Below, one piece after another: positions 37,707-52,820 of a stretch of 64,000 bases of DNA. The notes beneath the pieces were generated by a model. That model had not been told where the DNA came from and searched no databases. It saw nothing but the letters and a program-made list of their open reading frames with translations. This stretch comes from Paraphysoderma sedebokerense. Its lineage: Eukaryota; Blastocladiomycota; Physodermatomycetes; Physodermatales; Physodermataceae. A program made the position numbers and the translations under genes. How positions within the stretch are numbered: the first letter of the stretch is position 1; every line of letters starts with the position of its first letter. The DNA is taken from assembly GCA_025602915.1 (NCBI GenBank), contig JAHLJZ010000006.1:248001-312000 (forward strand), in the 5' to 3' direction.

Positions 37707-39511
37707 TTAAATGAGATCGGCAACATTCATCTGTAAAAAACATGGAATTATTAGCATCTGGAATACAAACGAGGGTGGAGGGTGAAGTAGAATTTAAGAC
37801 TTACAGGCATCTCATCGATTTGAGTGTTATAGAATTTTTCAATTTGACGGAGAAGTTGGGTGTCTTCTTTGGTGACAAAGTTAATAGCAACACCTTTACG
37901 ACCGAAACGACCACCACGACCGATACTGAAAAAGAACAAGAGGGTTAGGGAATGGACTCATAATCGTGACACAGATGCGGGTGGTGATTTACTTACCGAT
38001 GAAGGTAGTTTTCGAGATTGTTGGGGAGATCGTAGTTAATGACAAGGGAAACTTGTTGGACGTCGATACCACGGGCCAACAAATCGGTGGTAATGAGGAC
38101 ACGGGATGAACCGGTACGGAATTCTTTCATGATAACATCACGTTGGTTTTGATCCATATCACCATGCTATAAGAAAAAGTGACGTTAAATAATGAACAGA
38201 ATGAGCTAGGATTTGTAAAAGTTGACAGTGTAGATACACACCATAGCGGAGACAGTGAAATCACGAGAGTGAAGTTTTTCGGTGAGCCAGTCGACCTTTC
38301 TTCTGGTGTTACAGAAAATAACGGCTTGTGTAATAGTAACGGTTTCGTACAAATCACATAATGTGTCCAACTTCCATTCTTCTTGTTCAACAGCGACGTA
38401 GAATTGACGGATACCTTCCAAAGTCAATTCATCACGTTTGACCAAAATACGGATGGGGTCTCTCATGAATTTTTGAGTGACTTCAAGGACGTCCTTGGGC
38501 ATGGTGGCGGAAATGAGGACGACTTGAGTGGTGGGGGGAAGAAGTTGGAAGACATCGTAAATTTGATCCTTGAAACCTCGAGACAACATTTCGTCGGCTT
38601 CGTCAAGAACGAACATTTTCACTGAATCAGTGCGAAGAGCGCCTCTGTTAATCATGTCGTATACACGACCGGGAGTACCGACGACAACATGGACTCCAGC
38701 TTCGAGTTTCCTCATATCTTCACGGACATTGGTACCACCGATACAAGCATGTGATTCAATGCTCATGAAATCTCCCAAAGCAAGAAGTACTTTTTGAATT
38801 TGTTGTGCCAACTCACGAGTAGGGGCAAGGACAAGAGCTTGACATTCTCGTTTGGAAGTATCGATTTTTTGGAGGATGGAGATGGAGAAAGTAGCGGTTT
38901 TACCGGTACCAGACTGAGCTTGCGCAATGACATCATGGGCTTTGATGACAGGCATAATAGCTCTTTGTTGAATGGCCGATGGACGTTCAAAACTGAGAAC
39001 ATATAATAGGCAGTGGAGAGTGTCGGATGGTATTCAAGGGATGGTGGTATCGATAACGGAAGCAAGGACGGGAGCAAAACCCAAAGAAATAAAACAGATT
39101 TAATCATCAGTGACTAGTTTTAAGCTTCATGGATCAATCAACATCGAGGATACTTTACCCATAGGCATAAATACCACGCAACAGCTCTGGTTTCAAGTTC
39201 ATGTTATCGAAGGATTCGACAACTTCATCCCAGTTGGACTATTGATTATCAAACGTTAGAATATCCGCATCACGCATATCCGCATAAATATAAATGAATC
39301 TACCTCAATCTCAGCTTGAGTCACATCTTGATATTCGTTGGGTGCGCCGTTTTCAGTTTCTTCTCTGTGATGATAAACAATCAAATCATATTCCCACAAA
39401 AAAAAAAGTAAGTCGTCATTCGAAAAACTTTGGAGTGACACAATAAAGTGTATTCTAATCTGAAGGGAAGAAGAAAAGGCAGTTTCAAGGCTCATACACA
39501 TACCTGGACAT
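37707..39511 (-). CDS. TIF1: eIF4A DEAD-box RNA helicase
   Basis: ATP-dependent RNA helicase of the eIF4F cap-binding complex; it unwinds 5' UTRs for ribosome scanning. Complete set of motifs: [14 protein letters not shown] (Q motif), AQSGTGKT (I), PTRELAQQ (Ia), GGTN, TPGRV (Ib), DEAD (II), SAT (III), [12 protein letters not shown] (IV), [11 protein letters not shown] (V) and [13 protein letters not shown] (VI). The end is MNVADLI, as in canonical eIF4A rather than FAL1/eIF4A3. The N-terminal exons are small: a seven- or eight-base first coding exon gives M-S-R, then [20 protein letters not shown] and [20 protein letters not shown]. Introns interrupt motif IV-V and the C-terminus. A CACGTG box in a 14-mer shared with uL14 lies about 86 bases upstream. 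Confidence 0.98.
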
Positions 39512-39591
39512 TTTGTTGGAGAGGGGGATCAAACGATGCAAATTTGTTTTACGTTTCTCACTGCTTGTTTATTTTAGATTGTAGCACGGCA

Positions 39592-39605
39592 ACAGTCACG
39601 TGTCA
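39592..39605. promoter_or_regulatory. CACGTG box upstream of eIF4A (same 14-mer as uL14)
   Basis: ACAGTCACGTGTCA, identical to 1524-1537 and in the same orientation relative to a minus-strand translation gene, about 81 bases from the eIF4A start codon. A shared transcription-factor site is the simplest reading. Confidence 0.6.
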
Positions 39606-39793
39606 ATAAATTGACATTGTCGCTTGTGAATCGATATATGAAAATGAGCCGGATAACTGGAAAATTGATACAATCTCTTGCTCTTTAACTCAGACAATGT
39701 CTATGAAGAACACACTCTGTATTAAGATTGATCTCTCCTTATGTCAGATAATAATCTTTTACATAATATGGCTGTACATTACATATAAATTAT

Positions 39794-40724
39794 TCATGTG
39801 CGGACAAAACTTCCACAGCAACGTTTGATCATGTCTCTGGCAAAAGGTATATAAGAAGCGCTGTACCAGAAGAGCGCCAAGAATTGTATAACAGCCAGAA
39901 GGATAACCAATACCACACTCCTGACCTATAAGCGCGGTGAAAGGACGTCAGACTTCCAACCGCTAAATGATCTGAACACAAAAAAGCATACCGTAAACGC
40001 AGCAACAAGAGTAAATATCATACTCGCCAGATATATAATTGTTGCCGCTATTCTGACTTTATCGAACATAGCTTTCACTTGACGCTTGAATCCAATCAGG
40101 AAACCGGTACTAAGATTGAACATATCAGCTAGCAGTTCAACACCTTGAGATTTTAAATACTCCCATACCTCAGGAGAGACAAAACATTTCCAAAGGTGTA
40201 AATAATAGCGAAGCTACCAAATATGAATGTGAGTGCAATGCGACAATAGAGACCAAGTGATGCCAATTTGCGGCAGTTGAAACCGAAAGGCTTTCCAATA
40301 ATGACAATACATACCCAGTCACATTACCAGTTCCTAATGCCAAAGTCGACTAATAATGAGGATAGAATTAGTGGAAATATGTCAGCTTGTACTTCTAAAG
40401 GTATCGCACGTTCGCTAGATGGCAATTTTAACATTTGAACATTTGAAAGCAATCGTACCATGATTGAAGTCAAAAAACCGGCGGCAAAACAGATTCCGAA
40501 ACCATAGAATCTTTGTGTTCTGGAGAGCTCAACCATCCCGCACGCCTATCAGATGAATACATTTCAAGGAGTGAAGAGAATAGATGCCAGAAGATGGTCA
40601 ACAACGAGGAATTAATAGTAACAGTTAGTTAGAGTCCTCGAAAGATTCACTATTTGCAACATATAAATACCTCGTCCATTATTCCTGTCTCCTCGTCTTG
40701 CACTCTACTAAATGGGTTGCGCAT
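39794..40724 (-). CDS. SFT2: SFT2 family vesicle transport protein
   Basis: Small tetraspanning Golgi protein involved in retrograde fusion of endosome-derived vesicles with the Golgi. From 40724 the first exon gives MRNPFSRVQDEETGIMDE. Next comes ELSRTQRFYGFGICFAAGFL (conserved LSWTQR-type start of helix 1), a glycine-containing loop in short exons, then FKRQVKAMFDKVRIAATIIY (family signature around the MFDP/R motif) and helices ATIIYLASMIFTLVAAFTVC and VVLVILLAVIQFLALFWYSA. The end, SYIPFARDMIKRCCGSFVRT, matches the family terminus. Exon boundaries in the loop between helices 1 and 2 (about 40140-40380) are not fully resolved. Confidence 0.9.
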
Positions 40725-41689
40725 GGTGAAATGTTAGAGATGAAAGGGAATCGTGTGGGTGGACGTATATAGCAGTTGTGCTAAAAATACACTGCAGAAT
40801 TACTGTTATTGGGTGAGGTGGGTGGCAATGACAGAATCGCAATAGTGACGGCAGTGGTGACTACCAAAGAATTTAATTATATCACTGTGGAATATGTGAC
40901 TCGAGCAATTCACGTTCGCCGCAGTTTTGTTTTTGTTCATCACTTCACATTTCGTGCTGAGTTGAGACAATAATAGCTCCATGTTGGGGATGTAACACGC
41001 GACAAATTTAGCAGAGAAAAAAACTGCTCGAGTATGTTTCTATCATTACGGCAAAAAGTAATACATCAGAGATATCTAAGACATAGGAGTTTTTGCGTCA
41101 TGATGTGATTATGAGATATTAGTGAGATATTGCGGTGTACGTCTCACAAGAAGGATTTATACTTCTGATCCAACCGGCCAGTGGAACCATCGAGGCCCCC
41201 GACGCACACGGACAGAGGAAACGACTGACATGAAGACGCCAAGGCAAAGACATGCCTGGAGTGGATACGAATTACGATATACGCATCGGGGAATGGCCAT
41301 CACAGCGACTGAGTATATACAGATACAGACACAGGTGGATATAGAATGGATAATGATTGAGGGAACAGTGCAGGGAGCAAGGAGCGCGCTTTGTCGAATT
41401 GAGGAATCAAAGGAATCAACCTTCCTGTAAAGTCACTTCAAGGGTGAACGAAAGCAAGTGGGTTCACTGCGCCTGGTGAATTGTTATATTTCGCACCTGC
41501 ATTCCGCTTGATTCCCTTTGTCCCTTTTTGCATCTCGCTCCTCGCAACTCCGACCACAAACACACCATCCCTCATCTTTGAATGCCGACTGCCCTCTCCT
41601 CCACCTCCCGACCCCTGCACTGAATCCCATCCCGCATCCCCTCTGGTCTTCTCGGCGGTCCTCCCTCCCCCCCCACAACCCAGCTCACA
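40725..41689. other. Divergent promoter SFT2 / cyclin E
   Basis: About 965 bases between head-to-head genes. The cyclin-proximal 200 bases are pyrimidine-rich on the plus strand, which suits a long 5' UTR or promoter. Open frames here (about 41120-41430) have no recognisable product. No E2F-like TTTSGCGC site was found by eye. Confidence 0.4.
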
Positions 41690-43927
41690 ATGGGTCTCGC
41701 TGGTCACAGAACTCCCTTGAAATCAACCAATGCCACACGCAGGTAAAACACCCAATATCCCCTCGCTTCTTCTTTTCCATCCACTTTTCCCCTTGTATGC
41801 CTTTGAAAACTTCTATATATCCATCCCACACTTTGCCTATTTTTTTGCAGTCATTTTTTTTCGCCTCGATAGGCTCCTATTCCATGTTGCCGGTGGCTGC
41901 GATCTGGATTCCGGAACGCGATGCGGGTTCAATTTTATTAACAAGTACCCTTATATCAACTTTCAATGCTAGCAGTAGAAATCGAGGGAAAGAAAATATA
42001 CCCCCGGAGAAGCTTATATCATTTACCGTTGTTCCGTCCGTAAGTAATATTGCATTTATATCGCATACAGACAAATTTTTAACCAACCACAATCCTACCA
42101 ATTTCAGGGAACGCCTTCGCCACCTTCTGCAATATCGGCTTCCACTACTGGTGGCGGTGTAGTGAGTATTACTTTGACCGAAAAACACCTCACCCTTACA
42201 TCAACTAACTTTGTGCATACTAGACGGATAAACGAATCTTGTCTATCGATGATCTGAATACCTATGGCAAGCGATATATGCAGCATGTAGAAGATCCAGA
42301 ACAACCAGCAAAGAAAAAGTTAAAGACAGTCGAAGACAAAGAAGAACTAGAAAATAGGTCCCCTTCCTCTCCTCCAGAAATACCATCTTGTGATGACGAC
42401 ACAGCCTCGCTGGAATGTGCCGAAAGTTTGGACGACTTCCAAAGTGATAGCGTTCGTGAAACGCCAACAAGTGATCTCACGATAGCGACGGATGACTCCC
42501 CGTATCACCAATCTGTTTTGCAAACGTACTCGCAACTGGATTCCTGTCCATCTGAGTGTCCTCTAAGTTTCTGGCCTAATATAGAACTGAAGCGACCGGA
42601 TCCTAGGATTTATGAGTTGGACTATTGTTTACCTTCGTTCACTACAGATGCAATACTCAATGATAGCGCCGTTAGTCAGTTGGATGTATGTGACTGTATC
42701 ATGTCAGCGAGAGTGCTCTAATAACTAATGCCTTTTAATATCTTACCGTGCAGAAAAATTCCTGGGAAATCGATCGGCTAGGGTGGGAAAGCATGTTGAT
42801 TCGCGAGAAGGCATATCACCCCGACGAAAACTTTATCGGGTCTCATCCTGCCCTGAATGCACAACACAGAGCAATAGTGATAGATTGGCTGCGTGAGGTT
42901 TGTTGATGCTATTGCCTACTTGTATGCTATGTGGTATCTGATCACATTGCTTCAAAAGGTTTCTCATGCTCATCAACTTTGTCGGAAGACATTCCACTCC
43001 TCGGTCATGTTGTTCGATTTATGCATGTCTCGTACTCAAGGAGTGCAACCCCCGCAGTTGCAAATTATAGCCGGCGCCTGTTGCTTAATTGCTACGAAAA
43101 CTGAGGTATACCAATCGGCCATCGTGACACCGAACGACCATGGTACTAACTTTTATGCACTCACAACTAGGAATACTGTTCCCCAAAGATCTGGGCAGAG
43201 ATCGACGACCCTCTGGTGAATGAAGATGTAAATACTTTCTTCGAAGTAGAGCGGAATATACTCAACGTAAGTTACCTGCGGTTCGGTTGAGGAGGTGATT
43301 CGTCCATCTCATGTTGCTTGAATTTAGCTTCTGAACTGGTGGGTCACTCCCGACACTTTGGTGGATTGGCTACAACTGTACGTCGGTAATGCGGCTATGA
43401 TTCTACCAGAATACTTCTCCACAAATTCGAAGCCTTCCCATAAGCGAGAAAGTTTTAGGGTTGATATCCTTGAAAAAATGTTTATAGTGGCAGATATATA
43501 TGTCCATCGACTCAGTTCGTTATCTCATTGCCGCAGCGTATGCGCTGCTGGCATTTTTCTCCATGTCGCTTCAAGTATGGCCTTTTTGTGTATTCAACGT
43601 TCTTGATACAGGTTTTATAACTTTCACTGGTAGCTACCGACAATATCCCAAATATCGATCATCTCTGCAGAGTCTGTACTGGCTTTCGCCCTACGCAACT
43701 CGAGTTCGTCGTCGGAGACGTCACTAACGTCATGGCCAGTATTCCGGACAACCTTACCTCTCCTAGTACTACTGGTTATTTAACGCAGACCTATCATCCT
43801 TCTCTGCTGGAATGCCTTGTGAGTGTCATTTGATAAATCCTTGTGTCTGATCCAACAATTTCACTAACCGAAGACCTGTTCATAGCGTCAAGACTTTAAC
43901 GTTCAGTTCCAGACATTCCCCAACTGA
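41690..43927 (+). CDS. CCNE: Cyclin E-type cyclin
   Basis: Regulatory subunit of a cyclin-dependent kinase. The cyclin box begins with WESMLIREKAYHPDENFIG, SHPALNAQHRAIVIDWLRE, then VSHAHQLCRKTFHSSVMLFD and LQIIAGACCLIATKTEEYC. The second fold has LNWWVTPDTLVDWLQLY. These resemble animal cyclin E (MLNKEKTY, MRAILLDWL, LKWRLSPLTIVSWL) more than fungal Cln or B-type cyclins. Upstream is an acidic, serine/proline-rich region with an early KENIPPEK segment. The first exon starts at 41690 and joins across short introns. One long exon near 43440-43580 has two open registers; the one used here matches the phase of the following exon. The last exons contain VADIYVHRLSS and a threonine-rich tail ending FQTFPN. 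A degenerate B-type origin is a weaker alternative. Confidence 0.78.
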
Positions 43928-44581
43928 AAGAACGATATCAATCGGCAGCATTCAAATCATTCAACATTGTAGTTTCATCCTGTTCATTTCAATGCAATGT
44001 GGCGGAGGAAAAAAAAGAATTCCATCATACCCACCCAGCTCTTTATCATAGTTCACCCATGTAACAGCATACATATATTTATTTTGTATTTTTCTTTTTT
44101 ATTCCTTGCCGGGATCCTAGATATTTTTGCTTCATCTGTTCTTTAGATACCAAACTTTTGATATTTATGTATTTATCCTTTGTTCTTTTAGTTGGGCGAA
44201 ATGGCGACAGGAAGACTTGTTTATCTTACAAATATGGGCATTTTTCTATTCAATTGTAAAGAATGGTTGTTGGCTTTTTGGCGAACTATATTTATTCAAA
44301 TGATAGTTTATGTAAATACATTACAACACCTGTTTTGGACGACAGATCTGACGGGCTGTATCTAACCAAAACGCTCGCGACTTTGGTAACGGCGGCGTGA
44401 TCTCAGCGGGCGACACATACATTTAGTATCGTGGATTCATGGAACGCAAATAGTTCTCTTGGTTGTTTATTTCATATGGTTACGACCAAAGGTACTTACA
44501 ATTACAGATTGTACAGTTGATGACGATGATGGAACAGAAAAGAAAGGAGCAAGGCCACAGTATTGAGTATAGATTGAATAA
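43928..44581. other. Convergent 3' gap cyclin E / RSP5
   Basis: AT-rich intergenic DNA with T-rich tracts (44040-44110) on the plus strand. It holds the 3' ends of two convergent genes. No other feature is visible. Confidence 0.5.
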
Positions 44582-47991
<3,410 letters not shown>

Positions 47992-48101
47992 AAGATGTTG
48001 GGAAGATATGTGTTCCTTTGGTATATATTCTGATTTGAGCAGCCGCTTCCGCTGTCCGCAATCCGGGTTCCCCACCGCCACGTCTCCAAGTAGGCAACAT
48101 T

Positions 48102-48107
48102 CACGTG
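48102..48107. promoter_or_regulatory. CACGTG box in the RSP5-DnaJ divergent promoter
   Basis: TTCACGTGATT lies about 77 bases upstream of the DnaJ start and 111 bases upstream of the RSP5 start. It is the same core word as at uL14, eIF4A and ETR1-ECD. Confidence 0.45.
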
Positions 48108-48183
48108 ATTTAATGTAAACAAATTGCTTGCTGCCAGTACTAGTTCGCACTGCTTCTGCAGTGATTCCGCATTCGTATTCAAG

Positions 48184-50421
48184 ATGATGGGAGATACAAA
48201 ATTCTATGATGTCTTGGGAGTTGAGCAAAGTGCGACAGAGGATGAGATAAGAAAGGTAACAGCTTTCTTCAACGGCTCTTTCTGTATTTGCATCCTATTT
48301 CATCCGTTTGTTAACCGGTCGTCTCTTGGTGTATCATGATTATAGGCTTATCGTAAACTCGCCTTACGATACCACCCAGACAAAAACCCCGATAACGAAG
48401 AAGCAGTAGCCATGGTATGTTGGGTCATTTCGCACTACAATATTCGGTTTTGCTCCAATCGCTGATGTACATGCCTTCCTTTGTCTGGTCGTGTGACTTC
48501 ACTCTATTAGTTTCAAGAAATCAGGTAAGCTGTCTCGACCCAATTGCTAATTTGTCGTTCAAATTCTCTCCATTAAGCTTAATCTGACCTCTTGAATGTC
48601 TAAATTGTGTTATTTATCAAGTGTTGCCTACGAAGTCCTTTCTGACTCGTCGAAGCGCGAAATGTACGATCAATATGGCGAAGAAGGTCTTTCCGGCAGA
48701 GGAGGTGCTGGTGGTGGATTCTCTGTTAGTACAAATTCTGTTTAATGAATGGCGAACCCATAGATTCTAATAGGCTTGCATGTGTAGATGGATGACTTGT
48801 TCTCGGCTTTCTTCCAGGACGAAGATGATTTTGCTGGTAAGTTGACTATCGTGCTTCCATTTTGTCTTCAAATATCGCTTTTGCTCATACAGCCATACAT
48901 ATTGATTTCTTGGCCGCTCATTTATTATTAGGATTCCGCTCGGGCCCGGGTACGAAACGTCAACGAAAAGGCGAAGATGACGTGGTGCCGCTCAATGTTA
49001 CGATGGAAGATTTGTACAATGGGAAACTTTTGAAAATGGAACTTCAAAAGAATGTATTATGTACCACATGTTCAGGGTATGTTTTCGTTTGTTTTTAGTT
49101 TGTAATTCGTTCATAACTCATTCTTCCGTCGTCTAGGCGCGGATGCAAAGTTGGCGCGGCCAAGACTTGCGTCTACTGTCATGGCAGTGGCGTTGAATTC
49201 AAATTACGACAGGTAGCTCCGGGATTTGTAACGCAAATGCGAGATGTTTGTAGCCATTGCAAAGGTAGCGGTAAGTGTGGGAGTCTTCACTGAGAGTGAC
49301 TCTACACCGATGGTCTGATTCATATCTAATTTCTACGTTTATTAGGTAAAACTGTCGCCAAGAAGGATAAATGTAAATCGTGTAGTGGGAATGGTGTTCA
49401 AAACAGAAAGAAAGTGATTGATGTAAATATTGATCCCGGAACCAAGGAGGGCAAACGCATTGTTCTTAAAGGGGAAGGAGATCAAGAGGTACGAAAATTC
49501 ATAGCATTAACAGTTCTTCAAACTCTGGCTGAATTTATTATGATCAGCCCGGCATCACTCCTGGTGATGTTATCTTGGTAGTTAAAATGGCTACACACCC
49601 TACTTTTGAACGGTCAGGCAACGATTTGCGCGCTCAAGTAAAAATTAGTCTCACGGAATCTCTCTGTGGTAAGCAAAAGTTACGCAGGCTAAACAATATA
49701 GATCAGTGTATTCAATTTGTCTTTACAATGCTCTTTAGGATTCCGATACTACCTTAAACACCTTGACGGTCGATACCTCGAAATCAACCATCCCGCTGGT
49801 CAATTCATCCGTCCCAACTCTACCAAATGCATCCGTGGAGAAGGATTCCCTGTTTTTAGACGATCATACGAGAAAGGAAACCTATATATTAATTTTGTAG
49901 TTGAATTTCCAAAAGACGGAAGTCTTACTCAAACTCAGTTGAGCGCCATTGAGAAAGCTCTTCCCGCGCGGCCAGTCCGACCAGTTCCATCATCCTTAAG
50001 GAAGGAACCTACACCTTTCTCCGTTCCTACCCCGAGTTCTACACCTTCTTCAACGACCGCATCTGCTTCTGTCTCTGCGAATGATACACCCTCACAACCA
50101 AAAAAGAAGAATAAAAAGAAAAAGAAAAAAACTGGGGACCAATCCACCGCCGGTCAAGACGAAACTGAACAAACATCTTCGTCCACATCCTCTACAAAAC
50201 AATCAACCACCAAATCATCCACATCCACCAACCCTTTGTCATCTTTCAATTCAGACGTTATTATTGATCCTGTATCGTTGACAAACGCCGACAATACAGA
50301 TTTCGGTCGATCTTCAAAAGAAAGCAGTTACTCGAATCATTATGATAGTGAGTCTGAAGATGATAATTATGAGAGTTATTACGACGAGGGTCCTCCTGGT
50401 GTTAGCTGTGCACAACAATAA
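48184..50421 (+). CDS. DNAJA: Type A (class I) DnaJ co-chaperone with CaaX end
   Basis: Hsp40 that loads substrates on cytosolic Hsp70. The J-domain starts [20 protein letters not shown] and contains YHPDKNPDN with the intact HPD. A glycine-rich segment ([10 protein letters not shown]) follows. Four zinc-binding CxxCxGxG repeats are [24 protein letters not shown] and CKSCSGNG. The substrate-binding region includes [20 protein letters not shown] and [20 protein letters not shown]. After it comes an unusually long serine/threonine/lysine-rich stretch with a run of lysines, then an acidic tail. The protein ends [14 protein letters not shown] fits a farnesylation (CaaX) box, as in yeast Ydj1 (CASQ). 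It could be a Ydj1 or Xdj1 orthologue. Start 48184 or the next codon at 48187 (MM). Confidence 0.92.
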
Positions 50422-51236
50422 GTGACGTGAACAAAGCGGGAGGGAGTTATGGATGAGTATGCAATGAAATGGTTGATCTGAGTGAATAGAAGTTGGAAGT
50501 TGCGGGTAACATGTCAGTTGGCAATGAAAACGTTTCGAAAATTCGGTTTGGTGCAGATAAAATTTCTTATTTATACCTCCATGATATCGCTTTTTTCGGT
50601 CATAAACTTTTACTTTCTCTGTCTTTCAGTCCGGACTCCGTAGAACCTAAAGACTTGTGAAGTCCTCTCTTCGATTTCGATATATTAAGTTGTAATATAA
50701 TTTGAATCAGAAGTATTGAATATAATCTGTTGCGTACTTGTTCAGTTTTGATTGAATGCCTGCATATTATTCAATTGTAGTAACAGGATATTATCGGTGC
50801 ACAATGTTTATTTCATCCAGAAGATAACATTGAAGGAAAATATAATATACAATGGAGACATGGAACCTTTTCACTAATACCAAAGCTGTCAAGGCTAGGA
50901 CGGGCCATTCCCGGATTACAAAGTTCAGACGATAAGAAACAAGATGTACACTAGAGACCACAGAAACACAATACAACAAATAACAAATATCTTGTAGTCG
51001 ATATCCAATTTATCAAAGAATAGTATCACCAGTTACCCAACACACACTGTAAAACCATTCGACTAGGTGTGTATTCGTATTCATCTAACCCCTTTTCTAC
51101 CACCGTCGCTTCATAAAATGCATTCATAATAAACGCGAAATAACAACACAACGGGTAATCAAGACAAATCTCTTTCATTTATTCATGTATCATGCGATCA
51201 CTTTAAAAGTAATACTACTTTTTCGCTTATTTTCGT
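50422..51236. other. Convergent 3' gap DnaJ / homeobox gene
   Basis: About 815 bases of AT-rich DNA between convergent stops. Short open frames here have no recognisable product. No repeat or RNA structure was identified by eye. Confidence 0.45.
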
Positions 51237-52820
51237 TCAATTGCTAGCATGATTATTTGTGTTTCCATCTTCGGTTTTCTGACTTTGGGCTAGAACGGTA
51301 AAAGTGAGGGTCGCTTTGCCTCCTGTTTTGTCATATAGTACGCCTAGAATTGCATAGAAGGGTCAATCCGACATGCCGGCTGAAAACAGGGGGATTATAA
51401 GATGAACTTACACAGTGAATGTATCCATAGTTGTATTGATTCGGTTGCCTCGGCGTCCGGGGACGTAAGGGAGCCTTGCAGAACCCGCGAGGATAGTCCC
51501 GGTCCTAATAAGTTTGCTACAGTTTCCGAGCTTGCCTGTTGTTGAAAAAGTTAGCTCCTGTCATGCGGAGCACACTACGAGAAAACTAAAAATCGAGAAT
51601 ATACATACAAATTCAACTTGTACTAATTTTTCGCCGTCTGGTTGGGCAGGGTCCTTTGGAATTTGATCGACGGTTCCACCTTTCTCATCGAAAACAGAAA
51701 TGAATTCATCCACCCTCATGACTAATTCTATCTTGATATGTTTGATATCATTTAAATGATTATACACTAGTTTACCCGATTCAGATTCCATTTGTTCAGA
51801 AATAGTTTTCAGATAGGCATCGACATCAGCTTTGGAAAGGTGAGGCCGCTTGTTGGGGCGGTTATGCGGGGAATCGTCCATTGGAGGTGGAGCAGATCGT
51901 TTATTGTTCTGCTGAGCTGAAGTGACTTGAGATTCTAGAAGGAGGATACGATCTCGCATGGCAGCGAACATTTCGTAAGTGAATTCAACGGGAGGCTCGT
52001 CAATGTTGAATTCCACTAGAGAACAAGTTAGAGCTCCCATGCCATCAAATAGAATCAGATCAGATTTAAAAAGCCTTACCTCCGCCAGAAGTAGTGAGGG
52101 TGTGGTCTAAGAGTGCTGGGGAAACAGATTTTGCGGCAGGAGGAACAGCAGCCTCTAATTGTAAACGCTTCTCTTTGGCTTTTCTATTATTGAACCATGT
52201 TTTCACTTTCTACAAGCCAAGGGGCAGCCTTTTATCAATAATTGTATCAAATTATTCAAAGCCATACAATATTCAACTTACCACCGGGTCTACCGAGTAT
52301 TGTGTAGCAAGTTGTTGGATAACAGGAGCAGTCGGGTGCTTGGTCTTCTGAAAGACTCGTTCAAAGGCTTTTACAGTTTCAGGGGGTAATCTGGCTCTTG
52401 TTTTGGTAGTATTTCCTGACGAGGATGAAGAAGATGATACAGGGCCGGCTGCAGATGAGATTGGCGGAGTGCGGTCGTTGGAGGATTGATCTAGATGGTC
52501 GTTTGAACGGAGGTCAATAAATAAATAAATAAACAGATATTAATTATTAATATCAAAACAAATGTCGATAAAGGGTCGCGAGGACACCGTCAACACTTGA
52601 AGAGATAGAATAGAGGGGATTGCTTACCGTCCATGGCACCGTTGTCCTGCGAGGACTCTTTCTGGAAATCTGAGACTGTTGAGGTCATTGAGATGGAATC
52701 GCTGTGATGGTGGGACTCGAGCATAGCTTTCTTGGGAGGGCGGTGGAGGGTGTTGTGGCCGCAATCGTGGGGGTGAGTGGAGGGTCTGTTGTCGAGAGGG
52801 ACGGGAGGGTCTGTTGTCAT
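51237..52820 (-). CDS. Homeodomain transcription factor
   Basis: DNA-binding protein with one typical (non-TALE, roughly 60-residue) homeodomain in the N-terminal half. Helix 1 lies around TRARLPPETVKAFERVFQKT, helix 2 at APVIQQLATQYS, and the recognition helix is VKTWFNNRKAKEK, split by an intron. The N-terminus (from 52820) is histidine-, serine- and proline-rich. After the homeodomain comes FTYEMFAAMRDRILLLESQV, a likely short coiled coil, then PHNRPNKRPHLSKADVDAYL and helical segments such as ESGKLVYNHLNDIKHIKIEL. The end is LTFTVLAQSQKTEDGNTNNH-A-S-N. WFNNRKAK is a common fungal form of the third helix. I do not recognise a named orthologue, and there is no sign of a mating-type partner next to it. 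Confidence 0.88.

Noticed and set aside
41122-41430. A 102-codon plus-strand frame between SFT2 and cyclin E.
   Set aside because: No domain, no splice partner and composition like surrounding non-coding DNA.
43440-43600. Apparent frame change inside the cyclin exon, at an AT-dinucleotide run near 43494-43501, because a second open register there also looks cyclin-like.
   Set aside because: The first register stays open through the exon and its phase at the next donor matches the following exon, and its product still aligns with the second cyclin fold. No frameshift is needed.
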